53,971 nt of DNA from Antrodiella citrinella (lineage: Eukaryota; Basidiomycota; Agaricomycetes; Polyporales; Steccherinaceae): positions 1-53,971 of the forward strand of contig SGPM01000180.1 of assembly GCA_004802725.1 (NCBI GenBank), written 5' to 3'. The translations under genes and the position numbers were made by a program. The notes below the pieces were generated by a model. That model did no database searches. It saw only the letters and a program-made list of their open reading frames with translations, and was not told the DNA's origin. Positions 1 through 12,184 of this stretch are shown here, piece after piece. The stretch's first letter is position 1. The number at the start of each line of letters is the position of its first letter.

Positions 1-557
1 CCCCAGCGGTGTTCAAATTTACTTGCCACGCCACAGACGGTATAGACTGTATAGGTGTATGCATAGTCAGAATCACACAGTTAGTTTCATTGTGATTGCA
101 GCACTGGTGTCTGGTAGGAGTTGAGACTTCGGTTCATTCACGTCGGATACACGTCGTAGATATGTCAGGTCTAGCCGTGCGGCCCGTCATCCGTCTCTCC
201 GTCCGGTCACCCAACTTCGGGGAAAAGCGGATGTAGGCACGCTGTACGAGCCCTAAATTCGGGCCGCCCGAGGATCGAGCTTTGGGTCAATCCGGAGGCC
301 AATTTCGGGGAACCGGCATGAAAGGTCGGCCCTTCGGGCCCTCAATTTCGGGTATTCTGACATAAGACCTCTGTGGGCATATGACCGGGTCCTCTCACAA
401 TACGATGTTGGCCTGAAGAGGAGGCCTCGGCATTTGCCGCCAGCCTCTCATCGACTTGTCGCCAATTGTTTCACTGCTGCCGGTGACGGTCCATTCTTCA
501 TCTCATACCACCACCTCCTCCTTTATCATCCAACAAGCTCTTTATAACTGTATCATT
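1..557. other. 5' flank of PAP1, no gene recognised
   Basis: No coding exon is recognised here. From about 236 to 355 the short word AATTTCGGG or a close variant recurs, and the segment near 330-342 holds the palindromic GGCCCTTCGGGCC. This is the upstream region of PAP1 and may contain its promoter, but I cannot assign a specific regulatory site. The 3' end of an unseen neighbour could also lie in the first bases. Confidence 0.4.
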
Positions 558-3481
<2,924 letters not shown>

Positions 3482-4483
3482 TCTCCTATGCCGACCGACG
3501 ATAGATTCAGTCCTTCAACGTTCAACGCCCATTTGTGAACAGGAAGACAAGCATAAATCACCATACCTTTTCCCATCCTGGTCGTTTGACCTTTGGTTCA
3601 GTAATCTACGTTTTCACCTTTAGTTTTTTTCCTCGGCTTGGCAGCGCGGGCACCGCGGTTGGATGATACGACGTTCTGGCGGAAGCCTGTCATCGAACAA
3701 CGGCGGCCTCGAGCTCATCGACTCGCTTTCATCTTGTTGGGTTAGGATTCTGACTTCGTCCTTTATTGATCCAGATGTTTTGTCTTTCGAAATTCTTTGT
3801 ATTCTCGCGAATGATAGTTGTATTGTAACTTGTCAAATCTATGGCTACTTTACTTGACCTGGTTCTTGCGCAACTGGTGGATTGTGAAGATTCACATGTC
3901 AACGGGACCATGACCAGAATCGAATTTGATGGAACTTGTCTAAGTTTATTTAAAAGATGTAGACCAAGTCACTGCTCGCTTTCAAGGGGTGTCGATCGAA
4001 CATAAAGCGTTGCCCGAGCGGCATCATCCCAGTGGAGACCATGCCGGCGCCGGCACTGATGATGCCGCTGATGCCGCTCGCTCGCCTCAACGGCGCAACG
4101 CTTAATGTTCCATGGCCGCGATCGAAGGATCTGATCGCTTTCTCTCCCTGGTACGACAGTTCAACATGACAGCGCGCGCCTACGACTCGGACCGGAATTC
4201 GGCACGCAAGCGAGCCGCATTATCGCAAAAACGCCGCCCAGCCGCTAGCGCCACCTCCTTGCTTTCTGCCCTCTAGTCGCAGTGCGACCTTAGGCCTTAG
4301 GTTTCCCAGGCTAGTCTCCTCCAGTTCTGCACCGACTGTTACGACGCCCCCTTGGACTCCTGTTCAGTTCTTGTCACATCCCCTAGTTCGAATCGCTCAT
4401 TTGTACTGCAACGCCCGCAAGCAGGGAACCTCGTTTACGCTCCAAGGAAACGTAACTAGGTTTTTCTATCAGAGTCGTGCAGA
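3482..4483. other. Intergenic region between PAP1 and the beta-helix gene
   Basis: About 1 kb without a recognisable coding exon. The first part is T-rich, as expected of a PAP1 3' untranslated region. The middle contains the foldback listed separately. The part from about 4300 is pyrimidine-rich and lies just upstream of the next gene, as is common in fungal promoters. Short open frames here show no family resemblance. Confidence 0.5.
3992..4125. repeat. Imperfect inverted repeat (foldback) around a GCCGGCGCCGGC centre
   Basis: The left arm begins with TCGATCG (3992-3998), followed by AACATAAAGCGTTGC (3999-4013) and GAGCGGCATCATC (4016-4028). The right arm carries the complements in mirror order: GATGATGCCGCT (4059-4070), GCAACGCTTAATGTT (4095-4109) and CGATCGA (4119-4125). 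The centre is a perfect 12-bp palindrome at 4043-4054. The right arm is longer because it holds an extra GATGCCGCT copy and about 9 bases before the outer CGATCGA. It could be a decayed MITE-like foldback, a regulatory palindrome or chance. No target-site duplication was established. Confidence 0.65.
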
Positions 4484-6236
4484 ATGAAGTTTGAACACAG
4501 GAAACGTTCAGGGGAGTCGTACGGCTTGGTGTCGAGGTGAGTGGCCCCTGTGGCCGCAGAAAGAAGATACTCAAGAGGGCATCATCCTTGCAGGTCGTCG
4601 AAGCTGCTCGCCCGAGATGATTGCGTCGACGCAAACCCAGCCAACACACTCACAGATCGTCTGAACACGCTCTTGAACTCCTCTGGACCTGGTTATGTCC
4701 TGGACCTTTGTCCCAGTACGCAGTATCTCATACAGGCTCCAATCCTGTTTGCTGCACCCGACCAGGAGATAAGGACACTTGGAGAGCCTTTCGGAGATGA
4801 ACGAGCGACGCTTGTCGTCAATGGCCCTGTATCCAACGGCGTGGGCCATACCACCGCTGTCGATGGGACGTGCGGAAATTGTAACGGTGTTAGGCTCAGA
4901 CACGTTCAGGTGCGTCAAAATTCCTTCAGAGTTCAGCTAACGGGACTTAATGACCGTTTGTCCGTGGCAGATCAATGGCACGCGTCTCGGTGCACCTCCC
5001 ACGGGCGGTGGCGCAAATATTGAGATGGGTGGTCCGAATAATGGCCAACTTGTCGAGTTTGTGCACTCTTTCGACCCCCGGAGCTGGTCGTGCTTGCACG
5101 TCGCAGAGGGCCCTTTCACCTGCGATAACGTCACGGTGCAGAACAACGATATTGGACCTGCTGGCTCCGACCAGTTTCAACAATGGGCGGATGGAATCAG
5201 TGTGAGCTGCCAAAACAGCCTCGTACGAAATAACACGGTCAATAACCCGACGGTGAGAATGACATCTTATAACTATTTCCACTTGTTGCTGATGCGCGCG
5301 TTTGCAGGATGGTGGTATCGTATTGTTCGGGTCTCCTGGAACTGTGGTGGAAAACAATACTATATTCGTGGAGACTGTGAGTACCGATCTCCTTTTCTCG
5401 ACTCAATTGATTTGACTGTTGTGCAGCAAACTCTTCTCGGCGGCATCAACATGGTCGATTACGAGCCCTGGGGCGGAAACTACACGAACACCATTGTGCG
5501 CAATAATAGCATCTTTGGTGGCTTTTCAACGGATACCCCGACTCCCGGCGAAGAGGATGGCGCAAATCAAGACGACGTCATCATCAAGTACGTTCCTATT
5601 TTTCCTTGTATTCTTCAAATATAGGAGACTGAGGTTCGGTTCGTCGTTAGGATTGGCATTGCCATTGGACCAAGGACGTGGTTCGGGAACCAGTATGGTC
5701 TGAACGTTAGCGCAAACGGGATGGTGTTGAACAATCAGCTATCCGGTGCCTTCGGCTATGGTATCGCAATTACCTCTGCGACCAACTTCACCGTGTCGGA
5801 CAACATTCTGGTTGGCAACACCTCTTTCATTGGCGCTAGTGGACCGAACTGCAGCTCTACCGCAACTACACCTACACCAGCTCCTTTCGTGATCCAACAG
5901 AACAACACCTTAGCATCATCCATTCAAACGAACTTCACGCCGATCGCAGATGGCGACGGCATGACGTGCATCCTTCCTCCAGATGGTGGTGACTTCTGGC
6001 CGTTCGGCGGAAATCCTGCGAACCCAATAGCAGGCCAGTCGACCTCTTCTAGCTCAGGTCTTTCCGGTGGTGCGAAGGCCGGTATCGCAATCGGTGTCAT
6101 CGCCGGTGTCATCCTGCTTGCTGCGGCAGCATGGTTCATCCGCAAGGCAGCGCTTGCGCGCGCCAAGCCGAAGGTGATGCCTTGGGACAGGGTTGGATAC
6201 GTCCGCAATAAAGAGGAGGTAACGCCACAGACGTAG
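4484..6236 (+). CDS. Membrane-anchored right-handed beta-helix (pectin-lyase-like) protein
   Basis: The reading frame after the first intron is rich in repeated strand-turn units ending in N-N-x-I or N-N-T (VTVQNNDIG, LVRNNTVNN, VVENNTIF, IVRNNSIFGG, MVLNNQLSG, FTVSDNILVG). This is the ladder pattern of right-handed parallel beta-helix (PbH1) proteins. Near the C terminus a Gly/Ala/Ile/Val-rich segment (GGAKAGIAIGVIAGVILLAAAAWF) forms one membrane span, followed by a basic cytoplasmic tail. This suggests a plasma-membrane protein with the helix outside, though the substrate is unknown and catalytic residues cannot be assigned. The ATG at 4484 is the first in frame after a stop at 4457, but it gives no clear signal peptide, so an upstream first exon may have been missed. 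About five introns are inferred, including 5255-5308 and 5589-5651. Annotation as 'right-handed beta helix domain protein' is safest. Confidence 0.8.
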
Positions 6237-6763
6237 TCTTGACTCTATCATACTATTCACCATGTTGTTTATCATACTATTCACCATGTTGTTTACCCAT
6301 GTCCGGGTCTCCCCTCCTATTTTGCAACCCGCTCCCCCCGCTGCAATGTGATACCATATTCCTCTTGGTTTACCATTTCTTGGACGATCTTCTTCAGTCT
6401 TTACTACTATCAGGCGACGAGGGGTTATGTTCTTATACCATGCCTTTCACACATCTGCCCTCTTTTTCATTATACTGTCGCCCTACCCACACTCACTCCT
6501 ATCTCCTCTGCCCGGACCATCTTGCTACCTTTAGACGTGGTTATCTGTTCGAATATATGTACATCTTACTACTTATACTCTTGTTGTCTCGAGTAGCCTG
6601 TCATTTCTCGGTTCTCGGACACATTGTTATACATGCTACTTGGTCCTTCTTCAGCAGGTCTAATGCGTACAAATGATTGAAATGCAATCGTACAGGTGAG
6701 TGCGACTTCATTTCCTTTTTTATCTATCCGTCTCGTTCATACGATGCTTCAAGGCGGGCCGTT
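6237..6763. other. Convergent intergenic region, pyrimidine-rich
   Basis: Separates the 3' ends of the beta-helix gene (+) and the DsbA-like gene (-). It is C/T-rich on the + strand and has open frames of up to 145 codons, but they have no recognisable composition or motif and I treat them as chance. It probably holds both 3' untranslated regions. Confidence 0.5.
6247..6294 (+). repeat. 24-bp tandem duplication just after the beta-helix stop codon
   Basis: Two identical adjacent copies of a 24-bp unit beginning ATCATACTATTCACC occupy 6247-6270 and 6271-6294, ten bases after the stop at 6234-6236. They fall in the predicted 3' untranslated region. Confidence 0.9.
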
Positions 6764-7634
6764 TCAAACGATGACCTTGTTCGCCAAGAAATCGGACCAA
6801 TCCTTCTCTCCCCATCCACTAGAGATCTCGTTTGCAACCAAGCCGTCCCAGAGGACGGTCGGGGAGACATGGATACCGTTCTGTCTGCTGAATTTGACTG
6901 CGCACGCCGGTCAGCTCTCGGATGGAGAAGGCACTCAGGAGAACTCACTGGTGTACTTGAGATCATCACTGACCGAAACGCCACCGTTGGGACTGGTCTT
7001 GTTCGTCAAGAGGTCTCTCACATCGGGAGCTTTGTCGGCACCGATGACAGTCCCCGCGAGGTTGGCGAGCTTGTCTCGAATTTGCGATGGGGTGAGGCTA
7101 GACGTGGGGATGTCGAAGTACTCGCCCTGGACTTTGAACAGCTGTCGGAAGAAAGAGCCCCGGAGGTGAGCCTGACAGGTTCCTTTGAACAAGGGAGTAT
7201 AGTACATACAGCGAGAGAGAACGCCCAGAACTTCTCGGGGGCGACGCGAGCAACCTATCAGAAGTCACCAATCGCGTTTCAGCAATACGTATCGTGTGCA
7301 AGGATAGATTAAGATAACGCACAGCGAGACCTGCTTCGTGGACGAACGTCGAGCTTCCGTGCCAGGGCTGGACTTGCTGTCTAAATATGATCTTCACTTT
7401 CCCTGCGTACTTCCCTCCCGGGGCGAAGAGCGGCTTCAGAACGCTATCGATAGCCAAGGAGATCTTGGCACTGAAGGGACAGACATAGTCCACTGTATCA
7501 TCCGGATTCAAAGGATCATTTGTGAATGCAGTTACATCGGATGTTCAGGAGCACTGACGGAAGATATCGAGCGTGTGCGGGGCGTCGTGGGTCCCTGCGA
7601 TAATGAACGGTCTGAGGGTGGGTTGCAAAGCCAT
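6764..7634 (-). CDS. Thioredoxin-fold (DsbA-like) protein
   Basis: Five exons join in frame from ATG 7634 (MALQPTLRPFIIAGTH) to TGA 6764, giving about 205-210 residues. The N-terminal strand leads to LDYVCPFSAK, which is the thioredoxin/DsbA active-site position with CPFS in place of CxxC, so only one thiol remains. Further family-like blocks are FRQQVQPWHGSSTFVHEAGLAV, the helical segment around FWAFSLALFKVQGEYFD, and the C-terminal cis-Pro-type region (HVSPTVLWDG, followed by ISSGWGEKDW). The introns are short and phase-consistent. There is no signal peptide, so a cytosolic or mitochondrial-matrix oxidoreductase or glutathione-type role is possible. The substrate is unknown. The fold assignment is fairly sure, the function is not. 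It is divergent from the CSN12-like gene across 0.8 kb. Confidence 0.78.
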
Positions 7635-8471
7635 ATCTGATATAAAGAGAAGTTGGTGGTTCAATGGAAAGAGGTATGAGTAGGAAGATGGTGCAATACA
7701 GGGTTCTTATACTAGTCTAAGTACTATGCGTCTTTCATATCACTCAGAGTCACGCTCTACTCAACGCTCGATCACGACATGATGATAGTCATCGACGCAA
7801 GAGAGGGTTAGTATGCGAGGACACGGTCAGTCAACTCTTGATTCTTTCTCCTGATACTGACCGTCGCTCGCCGTGAGGGGCTAGGGACGATATTCGCGTG
7901 AAAATCCTACGGGATTGACTCGGACACCCCGGGCCTGGCAGGTTCAACATCTATGGCACGGTAGTACTCCTAGAGGGTAGTAACCTGCCAAACCAATAAG
8001 TACACCGTCGTCTTCCCAGGCTCATTGAGGCTTTCATACGGGTCAACGAGATGGAGTGCATATCGTATACACTGGCATCGGGGTCGCCTGACAGAAACTG
8101 AACATAGAGAGATTTTGATGATCAACTGGAATCGACAATTTTGTCATAATTGCGGGCACCTCAATGGGTTTAGTGAAAGCCCGGATGGTTGTCATATTTT
8201 TGAAAATTGAACATTGAACTTGAGCTTGAATCGTTGAGAAGATTGAACTTTGAAGCTGCGAGTAGTTGTGATGCGTAAGCATGATGACGAGAGGCGCTTT
8301 AGCCTGTTTGTGGCGACCGGCCCTCTGCTTTCCTTCATTTGCAACTGCTCTTGCCTCCCTCCTTTGTTTAATCCTTGTGTCTTCACCGCCATCTTCATCG
8401 ATTTTTGACGGCACATATTACGACCGACTCCGTACCAAGCCTGAACGTGTCTGGCCATTTTCGGTGCCAAG
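7635..8471. other. Divergent promoter region of the DsbA-like and CSN12-like genes
   Basis: Head-to-head spacer of 837 bp. No convincing coding exon was found in it. A 9-bp inverted repeat (TGGCAGGTT at 7936-7944 and AACCTGCCA at 7982-7990, 37-nt spacer) is present and could form a hairpin or be a paired factor site. Confidence 0.5.
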
Positions 8472-10148
8472 ATGCCTGCCATGAATTTCTCTACGTTTCT
8501 CATGACAATTGCTGCGGCCCTCAGGGAGGAAGAAGGGCCACAGCTGGCATATCTACTGAAGCCCGTGGAGGAGCATGGGAAGTCTCTCATCAAGGAGTTT
8601 CGGAATCCTACGGTACGCCAGCATGATTAGATCAACTGTGGTGAAAGTTGAATTGGGAAAGCCTTAGCGACAATCCTTGTCGTACTACGAAGGTAGTATG
8701 GAGAGTCCCTGGGATGAAATTGCTATACAATATGTGTTGGTCGTGAACCATTGCGCGAAGAGGAGAGCTATTGAAGCGTTCAAGGAACAGTGCACATTGA
8801 TCTCGTGCGTGTCATCTTTACTATATGTAAAACCACTCGTTCTCACTTTCCCTTGATAGGCTGTTCTTCCGTTACTTTTCGAGCAATACCGGCTGGACAC
8901 TACCGGCATTGTTCTCTATCTTGAGAGATTTACGTGACCTCGCGTTCGATGTGAGTTGACAGAGTTTTGCGGTATCTCGGAAATTGACAGGCATGACGCG
9001 TAGGCAGATTTGGAGGCGCGACAGCGAGGGCAGGGAGGAACAGATAATATGGAAGAAGCAGCTCGAGTCATCAGCAAAGCATTCTCAAATTGCGTAACAG
9101 ATCGGTATGTGTTTCAAGCCTACGAGCGAGGATTGCTGAACCATTAACTTGTATCTTCACGCCACAGCCAATCGCCGAAGAACGAATCACGGAGATGGGG
9201 TGTGTACTACGTCGTAGGACTTATTTTGAAGTCCTACTTCCGTGTCAAGAGAATATCCCTCTCGAAAAACATTTTGCGTGCCATAGATGCCAACCCTGAC
9301 ATCCCACCATTACACCTATTCCCCCGCTCACACCAGGTAACGTTCAATTGTGACCAGCGTTGCAGAGATACTCACTTTCTGAAGGTGACGTACAGGTATT
9401 ATCTGGGCATGCTGAGTTTCTTGAACGAGGATTTCGCAAAGGTGAACTCAATACTTAATTTTCTGCCGTAAGATGTTTTTTGAGCTAATCGTTCGTCCTG
9501 TAGTCTGAACAAGAACTCACGTTGGCGTTTTATCATTGCCATATTGGAGCTCGTAGCAACTTGGAGTGCGTATCTCGTCATTGACCAGAGGTCGATCTCT
9601 GACATTTGTTGTAGGAGAATTTTGACATACCTCATACCACTACGGATATTCCGCGGACACTTACCTTCGCGAGAGCTTCTGGACAAGTTCCCCGTAATGG
9701 ACGACTTGTGGTCACCTTTCATCACCGCCATACGCAAAGGTGACATTCGGGCATTCGACTCTGCCTTGGAGAGATTTGAACGTCGATTAGTCGATTTGAA
9801 CCTGTACCTCACACTGGAGAGAGCACGAGAACTATGTATACGCGAACTGTTCCGCAGAGCGTGAGTGATCAATATCTTATGGCCCCCCAAATTTCGTTCT
9901 CATACTTCCATTCCAGTTTCGTTGCGCTACAGAAATCTACCCGGATAGAAGTGTCGATATTCCATTCAGCGCTGCAGATAGCTGGAGAGGAAGTATCTGT
10001 TGAAGAGGCAGAGTGTCTGGTGGCCAACATGATTTATAAAGGATACATGCGAGGATACATCTCGCATGAACGGCAGATAGTGGTTCTTGCTGCTGCGAAC
10101 GCTTTTCCCTCTCTGGCAGACCGTGCCTCTCCTTATGCTTCTTTGTAG
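8472..10148 (+). CDS. CSN12: PCI-domain protein, CSN12 / PCID2 (Thp1) family
   Basis: The first exon starts at ATG 8472 (MPAMNFSTFLMTIAAALREEEG) and the last ends with TAG at 10148. About eight short introns separate the exons. The family signature is GVYYVVGLILKSYFRVKRIS, then PLHLFPRSHQVTYRYYLGML and the segment from IRAFDSALERFERRLVD through LCIRELFRRVF, ending in a winged-helix part (VANMIYKGYMRGYISHERQIVVL). In this family the TPR-like helices and PCI domain bind RNA or TREX-2/COP9-type partners. The yeast and animal relatives are Csn12, Thp1 and PCID2, involved in mRNA export and splicing-linked processes. The roughly 430-450 residue length fits. I cannot separate CSN12 from PCID2 function by sequence alone. 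Confidence 0.87.
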
Positions 10149-10570
10149 CGCTGTACTTATCCTCGACATTTGTTGTTGTATTGTTATTGTTTTGATACAT
10201 TGCTTGATTGTTGGTCACGTTCAGGCAAAGAACAATGCCGCGGTTCATGACCGCTGTGTACGAAACGGCCTGCAGCTGATCTCGTCCCGATTCTACATGC
10301 CGATCACTGTGCGATTTCGAATTCCTCATTCACTGCTCACCGTTAGACTACAACATAGCATCGAATGCGATGGCACGAATCCGACCTTCCTATACACTCA
10401 TTGAGGCACATGATGCATGAGGAGCTGGAAGGCGGCAAACTATCAGGTCCGTGCCGATAAAAGCCGCCAGCTGCCTCGAGTTCAAACTTGTATGTCTAGA
10501 CTCACTTTGATATCCCTCGCCACACCTGCACCACACTTTTGCTTACTATAGGTTTTAGGGCGTAATCAAG
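10149..10570. other. Intergenic region between the CSN12-like and vWA genes
   Basis: A 422-bp spacer between two + strand genes. It begins with a T/G-rich stretch (TTGTTGTTGTATTGTTATTG, near 10170) that fits a 3' untranslated region. The part just before 10571 probably holds the vWA promoter and leader. No gene was seen. Confidence 0.5.
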
Positions 10571-12044
10571 ATGGGCAACGCACAATCAAATAAATCCGGA
10601 AGGTATTCCACGGCTAGTGGCGGGAATGGCAGACTGTTGGCCAACCGCATATCCGGCCCTCAATCGTTGGGCTCATCCAATCACTCCATCTCCCCAGCAG
10701 TCCGTCGCAGAGCATCTGCAAACCCTTCGAATCCTGCGCCACACCGCGATTCCCGCAGTGACCCTACGGTGCAACCACAGACGCATCGCAGAACGCGCTC
10801 CGCGTTAGCGACGTCCTCGAATTCCATCCGCAACCGCGATACTGCGCCACCGCCCACGTATTCAGTGGCGGTCGCGGATACTGCTTTCCTAGCACCCCCA
10901 ACTACACCGATTTACCCAGAGGCATTCTTGAGCCCCCCACTGACCCCGCCGTCACCGCTAGGATCTGCGAATCACACTCCTGGTTCCTCGTATACTCGCG
11001 TCATGATGTCCATGCCGCAGGCACTACCTACCCCAGAAACTAGTGGTCCCCCTCTCAGGACATACTCTGCACGACGACCCCCTAGGGTGAACGACCCAAG
11101 CAGGTTGGAGAATGAATTCGAATACCTCGCTCTGTTCAACACTGTATTTGTCGTGGATGATTCTGCCTCCATGCGAGGTGAACGGTGGAATGAGGTGTGT
11201 GATGTAGCGACTGACACGAGTGGTGATCCTGATCAATTTCGTATAGGTGACTGATCTTATTTGCCAATTAGCAGAGAGAGCAGCCGTGCATGACTCTGAC
11301 GGCATCGACATCTGTTTCTTCAATAGTACAGTCGTCCTCAAAAATGCCACTGTACGCCACTCGTATCGTATAAACTGAATCACGATGGCTGACTTTACCC
11401 ATGTCTCTGAACACACAGAATACCTCTCAAATTCGGAGACTCTTCGAGAGTTTGAGACCCAAAGGTCTCAGCTTGATGGGTTATCGCCTGGAGAGTCTCC
11501 TTCTGTATTATTTGGGTGTGCTTGAAAAAGCCAAAGCTGCCAGCGACAATGGTGACCCGGAACCTATGAGATCCATTAAGCCAGTCAACTATATCGTCAT
11601 CACCGATGGGTTTCCTAGTATGCCAGCGTCTTGCAGCGACCGGAGAAACGAGACGCTGATATTATACTCACAGCGGATGCCCCGGAGGATGTTATCGTAG
11701 CTGCAGCGCGTCGTCTTACGGCGGGAGGGTTTTCTCTCATGCAGGTATGGTGTCTCCGTGTTCGGAGACGTGAACGCTGGTTTTACTGACTCATTTTGAC
11801 ATCGAAGGTCGGCATCCAAATTGTGCAGCTCGGAGACAACCCAGATGCGACGGAGTTCCTCCGAAGGCTCGACGATGACCTTCCAACCGAGTATGGATGC
11901 CGTGACATCGTGGACACGACGCCGTACAACGGTCAGGAGCTGAATGAGAAGAGACTTCTCAAGATCCTCATTGGTGCTGTCAACGGGCGTATAGACCGGA
12001 TACAGAACTCAGAATTGGAATCAGACAGTCAGTCGCTGTCATAA
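10571..12044 (+). CDS. von Willebrand factor A domain protein, predicted N-myristoylated
   Basis: Five exons (10571-11194, 11247-11351, 11419-11617, 11674-11744, 11808-12044) encode about 411 residues. The start MGNAQSNK fits the N-myristoylation consensus (Gly2, Ser6), suggesting membrane attachment. Residues about 10-180 are a disordered Ser/Pro/Arg-rich region. The vWA domain follows: NTVFVVDDSASMRGERWNEV carries the DxSxS metal-ion-dependent adhesion site (MIDAS) motif, and NYIVITDGFPTDAPEDV carries the later Asp. The loop that usually contributes the MIDAS Thr (often TPTG in relatives) reads GLSLMGYRLES here. The domain ends with VGIQIVQLGDNPDATEFLRRLDDDL, near 11808-11885. Intracellular fungal vWA proteins of this form are widespread but largely uncharacterised, so the partner is unknown. 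The 3' end lies 140 bp from the GCP5 3' end, tail to tail. Confidence 0.85.
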
Positions 12045-12184
12045 CAGACTCGCGATCATGTATTCTGGGTGTTTATGGTATGCGATCAGGACGTTGCTTG
12101 TATCCATTTTCTCATGCTACAGCCCTACTTGTACATACCCCAGCTGTTGTTTGTTGCTACCCTATGCGCAATGTTGTACGTAGT

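Noticed and set aside
4370..4400. tRNA B-box-like word (AGTTCGAATCGC) near 4384
   Set aside because: No matching A box and no pairing acceptor or anticodon stem could be found around it.
6239..6676. 145-codon + strand frame in the convergent spacer
   Set aside because: It begins with a non-ATG codon, includes the tandem repeat, and its Leu/Ser/Tyr/Cys-rich composition reflects the C/T-rich DNA.
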